From Catenuloplanes niger (GTDB lineage: Bacteria; Actinomycetota; Actinomycetes; Mycobacteriales; Micromonosporaceae): a DNA stretch of 64,000 nucleotides. Position 1 is the first letter of the stretch. Each line of letters starts with the position of its first letter. Location: NCBI RefSeq assembly GCF_031458255.1, contig NZ_JAVDYC010000001.1, positions 1,931,001 through 1,995,000 on the forward strand, given 5' to 3'. A model generated the notes under the pieces. It was not told the DNA's origin, did not search any database, and saw only the letters and a list, made by a program, of their open reading frames with translations. This document shows positions 36,155 through 45,855 of this stretch, piece by piece. A program made the translations under genes and the position numbers.

Positions 36155-37066
36155 TCAACCACCGTTGACCCCGCGCTGCGCGGGGATGGCCCGCGCCTGC
36201 TCCGGCCGGACGTCGGCCGCCCGGGCCAGGTAGGCACGCGTCTCCTCCTCCGGCAGCGCCGCCGCCCGCAGCCACTCGGCGACCAGCAGGTAGCGCGCCA
36301 CCTCCTCCTCGTCCGTGAGATGCACGTCCTCGCTCATCGTCTCCAGCACCACCGTGCGCGGGTCGGCCGGATCCGGGAACGAATAGACGGAGAACGCGGT
36401 GTGCGGCACGTACGCGTCCTGCAGCGGCGTCCGGAACGGCAGCAGCCGGATCGCCACGTTCGGCAGGTCGGCCATGGCGAGCAGGTGCCGCAGCTGGCCG
36501 CGCATCACCTCGGGCGGCGCGACCTGCCGGTGGAACGCGGACTCGTCGATGATCGCCTCGTACCGGGGCGGCTGTTCGCGGCGCAGCACCACGTGCCGGG
36601 CCGCGCGGGCGCGGCTGTCCGCGTCCATGTCCAGACCCGGGTAGAGCGCGCGGCCGGAACGGACGCGGACCCGGCCGTACTCCGGCGTCTGCAGCAGACC
36701 GGGCACGACGTACTGGTGGAACTCGAAAATGTCAGCGGCGCCGGTTTCCAGCTCCGCATATCGACGCTGGCGGGGACCCATGTCACCGAGCGCCTTCCAC
36801 CAACCGCGCGCGGCGGCCGCGTCCCGGGCGATGACGATGAGCTTGTCCCGGTTCGGACCGTCGACATCGTAGATGTCCAACAGGTCCATGATGTCGGCCA
36901 GGTCGGGCCGGCTCTGTCCCAGCTCGATCCGGGACAACTTCGAGGTCGAGGCCCAGCCGAGCCGGTCGCAGACCTGCTCCAGGGTGAGGGTCGCGCTGCG
37001 CCGCAGCTGTCGCAGCTCGGTGCCCAGGCGCAACCGGCGGACCGTAGGACTTTTGGGGGGTGGCAT
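36155..37066 (-). CDS. XRE-family HTH regulator with DUF5753 domain
   Basis: A protein of 303 residues. The N-terminal HTH is TLEQVCDRLGWASTSKLSRI with ELGQSRPDLADI; the rest is the DUF5753 domain (FHQYVVPGLLQTPEYGRV, LPNVAIRLLPFRTPLQDAYV). ATG at 37066 (MPPPKSPTVRRLRLG) is preceded by GGGAG. With DUF397 it forms the toxin-antitoxin-like regulatory pair widespread in Streptomyces and Micromonosporaceae; targets unknown. Confidence 0.93.
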   Translation of the reverse strand: MPPPKSPTVRRLRLGTELRQLRRSATLTLEQVCDRLGWASTSKLSRIELGQSRPDLADIMDLLDIYDVDGPNRDKLIVIARDAAAARGWWKALGDMGPRQRRYAELETGAADIFEFHQYVVPGLLQTPEYGRVRVRSGRALYPGLDMDADSRARAARHVVLRREQPPRYEAIIDESAFHRQVAPPEVMRGQLRHLLAMADLPNVAIRLLPFRTPLQDAYVPHTAFSVYSFPDPADPRTVVLETMSEDVHLTDEEEVARYLLVAEWLRAAALPEEETRAYLARAADVRPEQARAIPAQRGVNGG

Positions 37067-37547
37067 TGGTTCTCCCGGCGCCGATGTTCGGGGCGACAAG
37101 GAGATTACAGGCAGCAACGTTGCGGTAGCCATCCGCAATTAGACAGTCCAATTCGCATGTTTAGCGATATGGACATCCCGGCGGGGCACTTCGCGGACTC
37201 GTGCGATCACCACCGTGGGCGACACGCACCCCGCGCCCGACCTGCGGTGTTACGCATCGACGAACTCCGCGGGCGGGCCACCCGGGTGCGTCACGGAGCG
37301 ACTTCGAGGACGGCCGGCACGCGCACGGAAAGTTGTTGATCCACATAGTGCGCGCGAAACGGCGAATCGGCGTTAATGACCGTAAACCTAACCACTGTCC
37401 CCCCACGGGGTGACCTGCACAAACAAAGTGTCCATCAAGGAACCTGCATTGTCATCTGCGCCTGCAGTCCCTCCTGCACGTGCAGGAACAAACCGCACAA
37501 AATGATCGGCGCCACTGCGCTGAGTGACGCCGATCCCCTACTCTCGG
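37067..37547. other. Gene-free spacer between uvrB and the XRE regulator
   Basis: 480 bp of lower GC content with no protein-like frame. It contains a perfect 16-bp palindrome TCCTGCACGTGCAGGA at 37472-37487, close to the uvrB 3' end, and several short CCTGCA half-matches around it. It could hold the XRE promoter and a regulator site; no promoter boxes were convincing. Confidence 0.5.
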
Positions 37548-39653
37548 TTATTTCACGCCGGCGGCGTCCATGCCGCGCAGCTCCTTCTTCAGCTCGTTGA
37601 TCTCGTCGCGGATCCGCGCCGCGAGCTCGAACTGCAATTCGCGCGCGGCACCGAGCATCTGCTCGTTCAGGTTCTGGATCAGCTCGGCGAGCTCGGCCCG
37701 GGCCATGCCGGCGCGGGCCGGCGTGCTCGTGCCCTTGCCGCCCTTCGACCGCGTCTCCGGGACCGGGGCCTTGCCGCGCGACATCTGCCGCCCGGCGCCG
37801 CCGACGATCGCCTCGGTGTCCTCCGCCTCGCGGTAGATGTCGTCCAGGATGTCGTGGATCTTCTTGCGCAGCGGCTGCGGCGAGAGCCCGTGCTCGGTGT
37901 TGTACGCCACCTGCTTCGCCCGGCGCCGGTCCGTCTCGTCGATCGCCAGGCGCATCGACGGGGTGATCTTGTCCGCGTACATGTGGACCTGGCCGGAGAC
38001 GTTACGCGCGGCACGGCCGATCGTCTGGATCAGCGAGGTGCCGCTGCGCAGGAAGCCCTCCTTGTCCGCGTCGAGGATCGCGACCAGCGACACCTCCGGC
38101 AGGTCGAGGCCCTCACGCAGCAGGTTGATGCCGACCAGCACGTCGTAGTCGCCCTTGCGCAGCTCGCTGAGCAGCTCGACCCGGCGCAGCGTGTCGACCT
38201 CGGAGTGCAGGTAGCGCACCCGGATGCCGTGCTCCAGCAGATAGTCCGTGAGGTCCTCGGCCATCTTCTTGGTCAGCGTGGTGACCAGGACCCGCTCGTC
38301 CCGCTCGGTGCGCAGCTTGATCTCGTGCATCAGGTCGTCGATCTGGCCCTTGGTCGGCTTGATCACGACCTCCGGGTCGACCAGGCCGGTCGGGCGGATG
38401 ACCTGCTCGACGAACTCGCCGCCGGTCTGGTCCAGCTCCCAGTTGCCGGGAGTGGCGGAGAGGAACACCATCTGGCCGACCCGCTCCAGGAACTCGTCGA
38501 AGCGCAGCGGCCGGTTGTCGGCCGCGGACGGCAGCCGGAAACCGTGGTCGATCAGCATGCGCTTGCGGGACGCGTCACCCTCGAACATGCCGCCGATCTG
38601 CGGGATCGTCTGGTGCGACTCGTCGATGACGGTGAGGAAGTCGTCCGGGAAGTAGTCGAGCAGGCAGTGCGGCGGGCTGCCGGGCAGCCGGCCGTCGATG
38701 TGCATCGAGTAGTTCTCGATGCCGTTGCAGAAACCGACCTGCTTCATCATCTCCAGGTCGTACGTGGTGCGCATGCGCAGTCGCTGCGCCTCGAGCAGCT
38801 TGTTCTGCCGCTCCAGCTCGTCGAGCCGCTCGGCCAGCTCCACCTCGATGTCGCCGATCGCGCGCTCCATCCGCTCCTGGCCGGTCGCGTAGTGACTGGC
38901 CGGGAAGATCAGTGCGGACGGCACCTCGCGCACCACGTCACCGGTCAGCGGATGCAGATAGGAGATCTTCTCCACCTCGTCGCCGAACAGCTCGATCCGC
39001 AGCGCCAGCTCCTCGTACGCCGGGATGATCTCCAGCGTGTCGCCGCGCACCCGGAACGTGCCGCGCTGGAACGCCATGTCGTTCCGCGTGTACTGGATCT
39101 CGACGAGGCGGCGCAGGAGCTTGTCGCGGTCGATCTCCTCACCGACCGACACCCGCGCGGCACGCTCGAGGTACTCCTGCGGGGTGCCCAGGCCGTAGAT
39201 CGCCGAGACGGTCGCCACCACGATCACGTCGCGGCGGGTGAGCAGCGACATGGTGGCGGAGTGCCGCAGCCGCTCCACCTCCTCGTTGACCGAAGAGTCC
39301 TTCTCGATGTAGGTGTCGGTCTGCGGGATGTACGCCTCGGGCTGGTAGTAGTCGTAGTACGACACGAAGTATTCGACCGCGTTGTTCGGCAGCAGCTCGC
39401 GGAACTCCTTGGCGAGCTGCGCGCAGAGCGTCTTGTTGTGCGCGAGCACCAGCGTGGGCCGTTGCAGACGCTCCACCAGCCACGCCGTGGTGGCGCTCTT
39501 GCCGGTGCCGGTCGCGCCGAGCAGCACGCTGTGGCGCTCGCCGTCCCGCACGCGGCGCTCCAGCGCGTCGATCGCCGCCGGCTGGTCGCCGGAGGGCTTG
39601 AAGTCGCTGATGACCTGGAACCGGTTGTCGATCCGGGGAATGTCGAGCGCCAT
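37548..39653 (-). CDS. uvrB: Excinuclease ABC subunit UvrB
   Basis: A protein of 701 residues with all landmarks: Walker [12 protein letters not shown], the beta-hairpin [12 protein letters not shown] that clamps damaged DNA, helicase motif [10 protein letters not shown], motif [11 protein letters not shown] and the C-terminal UVR motif ([20 protein letters not shown]). It works in nucleotide excision repair with UvrA and UvrC. ATG at 39653 follows GGGGG; a longer frame to 39683 is less likely. Complete and ordinary. Confidence 0.97.
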   Translation of the reverse strand: MALDIPRIDNRFQVISDFKPSGDQPAAIDALERRVRDGERHSVLLGATGTGKSATTAWLVERLQRPTLVLAHNKTLCAQLAKEFRELLPNNAVEYFVSYYDYYQPEAYIPQTDTYIEKDSSVNEEVERLRHSATMSLLTRRDVIVVATVSAIYGLGTPQEYLERAARVSVGEEIDRDKLLRRLVEIQYTRNDMAFQRGTFRVRGDTLEIIPAYEELALRIELFGDEVEKISYLHPLTGDVVREVPSALIFPASHYATGQERMERAIGDIEVELAERLDELERQNKLLEAQRLRMRTTYDLEMMKQVGFCNGIENYSMHIDGRLPGSPPHCLLDYFPDDFLTVIDESHQTIPQIGGMFEGDASRKRMLIDHGFRLPSAADNRPLRFDEFLERVGQMVFLSATPGNWELDQTGGEFVEQVIRPTGLVDPEVVIKPTKGQIDDLMHEIKLRTERDERVLVTTLTKKMAEDLTDYLLEHGIRVRYLHSEVDTLRRVELLSELRKGDYDVLVGINLLREGLDLPEVSLVAILDADKEGFLRSGTSLIQTIGRAARNVSGQVHMYADKITPSMRLAIDETDRRRAKQVAYNTEHGLSPQPLRKKIHDILDDIYREAEDTEAIVGGAGRQMSRGKAPVPETRSKGGKGTSTPARAGMARAELAELIQNLNEQMLGAARELQFELAARIRDEINELKKELRGMDAAGVK

Positions 39654-39943
39654 GTCCCCCACGGTACGCCCGGGGTCCGACAAGTTTCCCGGTCACAGCG
39701 AGTGCTTGATCGCCTTCGATATTACGATTGTGTGGCCGGGTCAGCACCCGTACCGTTGGCGGGTAGGCCGCTCGCGGCGGCCGTCCGGCACCGACGCGGC
39801 CCCCACACCGGCCGCTCGACCGGCGCACGACGGTCGCAGCCCCGGGCTCATCACCCGGCGAGCGCGCCCCGTGCGGTGGCGCCAACGGCGCAGACCGGTC
39901 GCCGCGAGCGCGCCCAGAGGGTGCGTCGCTCGTTTCAACCTCC

Positions 39944-41428
39944 GTGACTTCCAGCAAACGGCGTGCGATCGCGCTCGCGTCCCTGATCGGCCTGCTCGGC
40001 AGCGCCGCGGCCGGGCTCCTCGGCGGCCTCGCCTCGTGCGCGCCCACCGGCGACGGCCCGGCCGCGCGGCCGCTGTCCGCGGCGGAGGCGGACCGGCTGG
40101 CCGGCATGCGGGTGCGCAACCACACGGACGGTGCGGCCGGGGTGACCGCCACGATCGGCGGCGACCAGCTGCGCGCGGAGGGCTGGGTCGACTGGCGACG
40201 GCAGCTGGCCTACCTGCGCGTCACCCGGCCGGGGACCGCGTCCGCGCTGGTGCAGGGCGTTCCGGGGCTGGTCGCCACGATGACCGAGCCGGGCAGCACG
40301 AGCACGGACGGTGGCGCGGGCGCGGGCCGGGCCTCGGCCGGGCCGCCGCCGACCGACCCCCCGGCCGGTGACTGGCGGGTCCGGGCCGCGGCCGCCGGCG
40401 CGCCGGGCAACTCGGCCGCCACGTCCGTGGACGCGTTGCTCAACCTCCTCTTCGGAGCGTCCGCGACCCGGCCGGACTCCGCGGACACGCTGCGCGGCAG
40501 CGACGCCCGCTGGCTCAGCACGGACACCGACGGCGGCGACGTGGTGGACGTGTTCCTCGGCCCCGCGGTCCCGCCCGCGTCCCCGTCCACGGCGCCCGCT
40601 CCCGCGCGTCTGGCCGACATGGGCGGCGCGGTCCGCTACTGGCTCGGCCGCGACGGTGACCTGCGGCGGATGGCGGCCACGCTGCCCGGTGACCTGCCGG
40701 TCGAGATCGACCTGCGGCGCGGCGAGGCGATCGCGTTCGGTGCGGTGGCCGCGTTCGGCGGCGCGCCGATCGCACCCCGGGCGGTGACCGCGGACGAGGC
40801 GCGCCAGCTCGCCGGCCTGCGGGTCGCGGACCTGCGCGCGGGCGGCGGCCGGATCTCGGTGACGCTGCCGTCGCGGGACGGCACGCTGCGCCGCGGTGAG
40901 GGCTGGCTGGACTGGGAGCGCACCCGCGCGTACCTGCTGCTCCGCACGCCCGGCGGCGGGACGCCGGACGAGCTGATGATCGCCACGTCGGCCGCGGTGG
41001 CCACCCGGCCGGTGCCGCCCGAGACGGCCGGCTGGCAGCTGCCGCCACTGACGGCGCCGCGCGGCGAGTGGACGTCCACGCCGTGGGCGGAACGCTCCGA
41101 CGAGATGGGCGGCTTCGACCTCGACCTGCTGCTCACCGAGGCGATGGCGCTCGGCGGCCCGGGACGCGGGAAGCCGTCCGTGGTCCGCGACTCGGCCCGG
41201 CACCTGCGCGACGACACGGTGAACGGCGAGGCCGTCGGCGTGTTCGAGATCCCGAAGGCGGCGGAGGGCGACGTGGCGCCGGGCCGCGCGCGGATGCGCT
41301 ACTGGGTCGGCACGGACGGCGTGCTGCGCCGGGTCGAGCTGCTGACCCGCGCGGCCGGCTACGCCCAGCTGGACCTCACGCCGGACGAGAACGTCCCCGA
41401 CCTGCCACGTCTGCCGAGGTCCGGGTAG
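39944..41428 (+). CDS. Secreted lipoprotein of unknown function with internal duplication
   Basis: GTG at 39944 opens a lipoprotein signal (IALASLIGLLGSAAAGLLGG, then LASC as lipobox). The 494-residue protein contains two related halves: AAEADRLAGMRVRNHTDG with AEGWVDWRRQLAYLRV, and ADEARQLAGLRVADLRAGGG with GEGWLDWERTRAYLLLR. Each half ends with a YW(L/V)G.DG.LRR segment. The pattern suggests a repeated beta-rich fold, perhaps LolA/LppX-like, but no family is recognised. It probably sits on the outer face of the membrane. Confidence 0.75.
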   Translation: MTSSKRRAIALASLIGLLGSAAAGLLGGLASCAPTGDGPAARPLSAAEADRLAGMRVRNHTDGAAGVTATIGGDQLRAEGWVDWRRQLAYLRVTRPGTASALVQGVPGLVATMTEPGSTSTDGGAGAGRASAGPPPTDPPAGDWRVRAAAAGAPGNSAATSVDALLNLLFGASATRPDSADTLRGSDARWLSTDTDGGDVVDVFLGPAVPPASPSTAPAPARLADMGGAVRYWLGRDGDLRRMAATLPGDLPVEIDLRRGEAIAFGAVAAFGGAPIAPRAVTADEARQLAGLRVADLRAGGGRISVTLPSRDGTLRRGEGWLDWERTRAYLLLRTPGGGTPDELMIATSAAVATRPVPPETAGWQLPPLTAPRGEWTSTPWAERSDEMGGFDLDLLLTEAMALGGPGRGKPSVVRDSARHLRDDTVNGEAVGVFEIPKAAEGDVAPGRARMRYWVGTDGVLRRVELLTRAAGYAQLDLTPDENVPDLPRLPRSG

Positions 41429-41458
41429 GCGCCCCGCCCGCGGGACCACATTTCTGAT

Positions 41459-41510
41459 CTTCCCGCTTCCCGGGTAGCCGCGTTCCGAGTGCTCCCGCGG
41501 GCAAAGCCGC
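41459..41510 (+). repeat. Dispersed intergenic repeat, copy 5 (variant)
   Basis: TCTTCCCGCTTCCCGGGTAG head and GTGCTCCCGCGGGC core, starting about 30 nt after the lipoprotein gene stop in sense orientation. As in copy 2, about 23 bp of other sequence separates CCCGCGGGC from CGCCGGCGCTC. Confidence 0.7.
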
Positions 41511-41751
41511 CGTGTGCTCCGGCTCCGCCGGCGCTCTGCTCCGCACCCGGCGTCGCAGCCGGTGCCGTGGGCGGCCGGGGCGAACCGCGACTCCCCGGCC
41601 GCCGACGTCCCACCACGCGCGTGGCGTTCCGCCCCGGAACGGCGTTCACCCCCTGCGCCCGGCCACGCCTACCGCGCCGCACGCACACCGTTCCCGCCCC
41701 GGCGACGCGGCCCGGCAGCGGATGCGGCCCGGCCGCCCGTCTGCGAAGGAA

Positions 41752-41920
41752 CGGCGACGAACTCGCCGCCGCGCGCGCAGAAGCAGCGACGGACTCGCCA
41801 CCGCGCGCGAAGCAGCAGCGATGCACTCGCCACCGGACGCGGAGAGACAGCGGCGGAGTCGCCGCCGGTGCGGGTTTTGGCCCGCCGGTGCGGGTTTTGG
41901 CCCGCCGGTGCGGGTTTTGG
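41752..41920. repeat. Degenerate repeats ending in a 20-bp-period array (array D)
   Basis: From 41861 three near-identical 20-bp units of the type cccgccggtgcgggttttgg run head to tail. Before them (41752-41860) a longer degenerate unit containing gacgaactcgccgccgcg-like sequence repeats about four times at 33-36 bp. The whole convergent spacer 41429-42042 is gene-free. Confidence 0.8.
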
Positions 41921-41938
41921 CCGGCCGCCCGCGGGACG

Positions 41939-42009
41939 TGCAGGGAGGAGCGCCGGCGACGACCGGTGCCCGCGGGAGCACTCGGAACGCGACCACGCCG
42001 GAAGCGGGA
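41939..42009 (-). repeat. Dispersed 72-bp intergenic repeat, copy 6
   Basis: Standard full-length copy on the reverse strand. Its TCCCGCTTCCGGCG head begins about 35 nt after the coaE stop in the sense direction. It pairs in inverted orientation with variant copy 5, bounding 551 bp. Confidence 0.88.
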
Positions 42010-42042
42010 CGAAAGGCCCGAAGATTGTGATCTGCCGGGCCG

Positions 42043-42639
42043 TCACCCCCGCCGGCGCAGGAGGCGTTCCCAGAGCGCGTCGACCGCCGTGATCAGGTCC
42101 TCGCGGGTGCCCGCGTTGCTGAGCACCACGTCCGCGACCTCGCGCCGCTGCGCGTCGGTGGCCTGGGCGGCGATCCGGGCGCGTGCCGCGTCCTCGGTCA
42201 TGCCGCGGTCGCGGGTCAGGCGCGCGATCCGGATCGGCTCGGGCGTTTCGACCACCACGACCAGCTGGTACAGCGGGGCGAGCCCGGACTCGACCAGCAG
42301 CGGTACGTCATGGACCACGATCGCGTCGTCCGGTGCGGCCTCGGCCAGTTCGGCGCTGCGGGCCCGGACCCGGGGATGGATGATCGACTCCAGGCGGCGG
42401 CGGGCCGCGTCGTCGCCGAAGACCAGCGCGCCGAGCGCGGGGCGGTCGAGTGCGCCGTCCGGGGCCAGGATGCCGTCGCCGAACGCGGCGACCAGCTCGG
42501 CCAGTCCTTCGGTGCCGGGTGCGACGACCTCGCGGGCCAGCACGTCGGAGTCGATCACGATCGCGCCGAGCTCGGCGAGGCGGGCGGAGACGGCGGACTT
42601 GCCCGCCCCGATGCCGCCGGTCAGACCCACGGAGAGCAT
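42043..42639 (-). CDS. coaE: Dephospho-CoA kinase
   Basis: A P-loop kinase of 198 residues: [17 protein letters not shown] at the N terminus, [11 protein letters not shown] with the substrate-binding aspartate, and [11 protein letters not shown] in the lid region, all CoaE signatures. It phosphorylates dephospho-CoA in the last step of coenzyme A synthesis. ATG at 42639. It follows rpsA on the same strand but is separated from it by a strong hairpin, so it may have its own promoter. Confidence 0.95.
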   Translation of the reverse strand: MLSVGLTGGIGAGKSAVSARLAELGAIVIDSDVLAREVVAPGTEGLAELVAAFGDGILAPDGALDRPALGALVFGDDAARRRLESIIHPRVRARSAELAEAAPDDAIVVHDVPLLVESGLAPLYQLVVVVETPEPIRIARLTRDRGMTEDAARARIAAQATDAQRREVADVVLSNAGTREDLITAVDALWERLLRRRG

Positions 42640-42663
42640 GGCCGCGATCTTAGCCCGGCATGA

Positions 42664-42701
42664 GGGAAGCCCCGGTCGCGCGTCCGCGACCGGGGCTTCC
42701 C
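42664..42701 (-). terminator. rpsA terminator
   Basis: gggaagccccggtcgcg and cgcgaccggggcttccc: a perfect 17-bp stem with a 4-nt loop, beginning 19 nt past the rpsA stop. Confidence 0.85.
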
Positions 42702-42719
42702 TACTGCCTTACCTGGGGC

Positions 42720-44234
42720 TTACTTGCCGCCGGCGAGCTTCTCGCGCAGAGCGGCGAGCGCCTCGTCGGTGGCCAGCGTGCCCGCCGGCTCCTCGGCCTG
42801 ACGCGGCGAGGACGAGGAGGACGACGACGAGCTGGTCGCGCCCCCGGCCGCCGGGGTGGAGGTGCTGACGCCGGCAGCCGCGTTCGCGGCGGCCTCGGTG
42901 TCGGCGGTGCGGGCGGCCACGACCTGCTTGGTGTGGGCCTCCCAGCGCTGCCGCGCCTCGGCGTACTGTGTCTCCCAGGTCTCGCGCTGCTTGTCGAAAC
43001 CTTCCATCCACTCGCCGGTCTCCGGGTCGAAGCCCTCCGGGTAGATGTAGTTGCCCTCGTTGTCGTACGTCGCGGCCATGCCGTAGAGGGTCGGGTCGAA
43101 GTGCTCCTCGCCCTCGACGAAGCCCTCGTTGGCCTGCTTCAGCGACAGCGAGATGCGGCGACGCTCGAGGTCGATGTCGATGACCTTGACCATGACGTCC
43201 GAGCCGACCTGGACGACCTGCTCCGGGATCTCCACGTGGCGCTCGGCCAGCTCGGAGATGTGGACCAGGCCCTCGATGCCGTCGTCGACGCGCACGAACG
43301 CACCGAACGGAACGAGCTTGGTGACCTTACCCGGCACGATCTGCTGGATCGCGTGGGTCCGGGCGAACTGACGCCACGGGTCCTCCTGCGTCGCCTTCAG
43401 CGACAGGGAGACGCGCTCGCGGTCCAGGTCGACGTCCAGGACCTCGACCTCGACCTCCTGGCCGACCTCGACGACCTCGGACGGGTGGTCGATGTGCTTC
43501 CAGGAGAGCTCCGAGACGTGCACCAGGCCGTCGACGCCACCCAGGTCCACGAAGGCACCGAAGTTGACGATCGAAGAGACGACGCCCTTGCGGACCTGTC
43601 CCTTCTGCAGCTTGTTGAGGAACTCGGTGCGCACCTCGGACTGGGTCTGCTCGAGCCAGGCGCGGCGGGAAAGAACCACGTTGTTGCGGTTCTTGTCCAG
43701 CTCTATGATCTTCGCTTCCAGCTCGCGGCCCACGTAGGGCTGGAGGTCGCGAACGCGCCGCATCTCGACCAGGGAGGCCGGGAGGAAGCCCCGGAGCCCG
43801 ATGTCGAGGATCAGGCCGCCCTTGACCACCTCGATGACGGAGCCGCGAACGACGCCGTCCTCGTCCTTGATCTTCTCGATGGTGCCCCAGGCGCGCTCGT
43901 ACTGCGCCCGCTTCTTCGAGAGGATCAGACGACCCTCCTTGTCCTCCTTCTGGAGAACGAGGGCCTCGATGTGGTCACCGACCGACACCACTTCCGCGGG
44001 GTCCACGTCGTGCTTGATCGACAGCTCGCGCGAGGGGATGACGCCCTCGGTCTTGTAGCCGATGTCGAGCAGGACTTCATCCCGGTCGACCTTAACGACG
44101 GTGCCTTCGACAATGTCGCCGTCGTTGAAGTACTTGATGGTCTCATCGATCGCGGCGAGGAATGCCTCCTCGCTGCCGAGGTCGTCGATGGTGACCTTGT
44201 TGGCGCTCGAGGTGGCCTCGATGCTGCTCGTCAT
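42720..44234 (-). CDS. rpsA: 30S ribosomal protein S1
   Basis: A protein of 504 residues with four S1 RNA-binding repeats: GDIVEGTVVKVDRDEVLLDI, then a degenerate second, then GQVRKGVVSSIVNFGAFVDL and GKVTKLVPFGAFVRV. A Ser/Ala-rich tail follows a segment with GNYIYPEGFDPETGEWMEGF, typical of actinobacterial S1. ATG at 44234 (MTSSIEATSSANKVTIDDLG) is the known family start; the open extension to 44366 is leader. The leader of about 300 bp probably carries the promoter. Confidence 0.96.
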   Translation of the reverse strand: MTSSIEATSSANKVTIDDLGSEEAFLAAIDETIKYFNDGDIVEGTVVKVDRDEVLLDIGYKTEGVIPSRELSIKHDVDPAEVVSVGDHIEALVLQKEDKEGRLILSKKRAQYERAWGTIEKIKDEDGVVRGSVIEVVKGGLILDIGLRGFLPASLVEMRRVRDLQPYVGRELEAKIIELDKNRNNVVLSRRAWLEQTQSEVRTEFLNKLQKGQVRKGVVSSIVNFGAFVDLGGVDGLVHVSELSWKHIDHPSEVVEVGQEVEVEVLDVDLDRERVSLSLKATQEDPWRQFARTHAIQQIVPGKVTKLVPFGAFVRVDDGIEGLVHISELAERHVEIPEQVVQVGSDVMVKVIDIDLERRRISLSLKQANEGFVEGEEHFDPTLYGMAATYDNEGNYIYPEGFDPETGEWMEGFDKQRETWETQYAEARQRWEAHTKQVVAARTADTEAAANAAAGVSTSTPAAGGATSSSSSSSSSPRQAEEPAGTLATDEALAALREKLAGGK

Positions 44235-44554
44235 GTGGACAGTTGCTCCGAACGGATGGTGTCGCGACTGGTGCTTGCACTCACGGCCTGTCGGCGGGCA
44301 CAGTGCGGACACCCGGAGTAGACATGAAAGCTGGCGGATCATGCTGCAGCGGGGCGACTGAATCAAGCCGACCGCGGACCTGCTCCCTGCCGAGGCACAC
44401 GATCCGCGAGCGCATCGACTAGCTTACCCTGTGCATTACCACAGCGTGCAAGGCCTCCCGGCAGGTCAACCGAGATGGGCTGCGATTTGGTCGCCAAACG
44501 CCCTAGTTGGTCCCGGATGTCACTCCCGTCACAGTCCCCCGGTAGCCTCCGCTG

Positions 44555-45385
44555 GTGAGCGAACCCATGGACGGCGTTGAGATCGGCACCGAGGTGACCC
44601 GCCGGGACGTGACCGACGACGAGAGCCGCCGGGCGAGCCGCCACTGGTGGGACATCGACGCGGACGACTACCAGGCCGAACACGGCGCGTTCCTGGGCGA
44701 CGCCGACTTCGTCTGGTGCCCCGAGGGGCTGCGCGAGGCCGACGCCCGGCTGCTCGGTGACGTGGCGGGCCGCCGCGTCCTGGAGCTCGGCGCCGGTGCC
44801 GCCGCCGGCGCGCGGTGGCTCGCCGCGCAGGGCGCGTCCGCGGTCGCGCTCGACCTGTCCGCCGGCATGCTCCGGCACGCCGCCGCCGGCAACGCGCGCA
44901 CTGGCATCGACGTGCCGCTGGTCCAGGCGGACGCGCTCGCGCTGCCGTTCGCCGACGGCACGTTCGACGTCGTCTGCACCGCGTTCGGCGCGATCCCGTT
45001 CGTCGCCGACTCCGCCGCCGCGCACCGCGAGGTGTTCCGGGTGCTGCGCCCCGGCGGCCGGTGGGTGTTCAGCGTCACCCACCCGATGCGCTGGATCTTC
45101 CTGGACGACCCGGGCGAGGGCGGGCTGCGCGCGGTCCACTCGTACTTCGACCGCCGCCCGTACGTCGAGGAGAACGTCGACGGCGAGCCGACCTACGTCG
45201 AGCAGCACCGCACGCTCGGGGACCGGATCCGCGAACTGGTCGCCGCCGGCTTCGTGCTCCGCGACCTGATCGAGCCGGAGTGGCCGGACGGCCACGAGGG
45301 CATCTGGGGCCAGTGGTCACCGCTGCGCGGCCGCCTCTTCCCGGGCACCGCCATCTTCGTCACCCGCAGACCGGAGACCACATGA
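44555..45385 (+). CDS. SAM-dependent methyltransferase (class I)
   Basis: A protein of 276 residues with the Rossmann motif RVLELGAGAAAGARWLA (motif I), ALDLSAGML (post-I) and FDVVCTAFGAIPFVAD with REVFRVLRPGGRWVFSV (motifs II-III). HWWDIDADDYQAEHGAFLGD near the N terminus is typical of an uncharacterised actinobacterial group. GTG at 44555 is the start, with an alternative ATG at 44567. It is divergent from rpsA and stands alone; substrate unknown. Confidence 0.9.
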   Translation: MSEPMDGVEIGTEVTRRDVTDDESRRASRHWWDIDADDYQAEHGAFLGDADFVWCPEGLREADARLLGDVAGRRVLELGAGAAAGARWLAAQGASAVALDLSAGMLRHAAAGNARTGIDVPLVQADALALPFADGTFDVVCTAFGAIPFVADSAAAHREVFRVLRPGGRWVFSVTHPMRWIFLDDPGEGGLRAVHSYFDRRPYVEENVDGEPTYVEQHRTLGDRIRELVAAGFVLRDLIEPEWPDGHEGIWGQWSPLRGRLFPGTAIFVTRRPETT

Positions 45386-45425
45386 TCTAGCCGGTACGCC
45401 GTAGGCCTCTCCGGGTGAGCGCTGA

Positions 45426-45608
45426 GCCGATCGGACCCGCGGCCGCAGCCGGACGTACGTCCATCAGCTGCGCGACCCGAGCGGCCGGCCCGGTTCTCGC
45501 GACGACGAGCTCGTGTCGGACACGGACAGCATGATCGAGGTCGAGCAGCCGTTCGACATCCGTCTGCCGCTGGAGGAGCTCACCCGGAAGTCCCGCCGCG
45601 GTCGTTAG
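45426..45608 (+). pseudogene. Possible remnant of a Uma2-like nuclease gene (3' end only)
   Basis: After a stop at 45423 the frame reads RTYVHQLRDPSGRPGSRDDE, then SMIEVEQPFDIRLPLEELTR before TAG at 45606. This resembles the C terminus of actinobacterial Uma2-family proteins (YVHxxR...PF.I.L....L). The catalytic N-terminal domain is absent. It could instead be an unrelated short protein starting at an internal GTG (45513). Confidence 0.3.
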
Positions 45609-45637
45609 GCGCCGTTCCCGCCGGGTAAGGCCTGGTC

Positions 45638-45850
45638 ATGGCAGGAAAGAGTTTGCGCAAGGGGCGGAAGGTCAGCTGGAAGTCGCACGGCGAGACCGTG
45701 CACGGCACCGTCCGGGAGAAGATCACCTCGCGGACGAAGACCGCCGGCCGGACCGTGGCCGCGTCGAAGGACGAACCGCAGTACCGGGTGACCAGCGACA
45801 AGACGGGAAAGGACGCCGTGCACAAGCCCGGCGCCCTGCACCCCGAATAA
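45638..45850 (+). CDS. DUF2945 (hypervirulence-associated TUDOR domain) protein
   Basis: A protein of 70 residues: MAGKSLRKGRKVSWKSHGET, then GTVREKITSRTKTAGRTVAA and YRVTSDKTGKDAVHKPGAL. The family is a small basic Tudor-like barrel, widespread and uncharacterised. ATG at 45638. It converges with polA, the two stops being 5 bp apart. Confidence 0.85.
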   Translation: MAGKSLRKGRKVSWKSHGETVHGTVREKITSRTKTAGRTVAASKDEPQYRVTSDKTGKDAVHKPGALHPE

Positions 45851-45855
45851 CGGTC

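Noticed and set aside
37376-37600. Cysteine-rich small protein in the uvrB-XRE spacer
   Set aside because: Runs into the uvrB gene on the other strand, has no ribosome site, and its cysteines come from the CTGCA-rich palindromic region.
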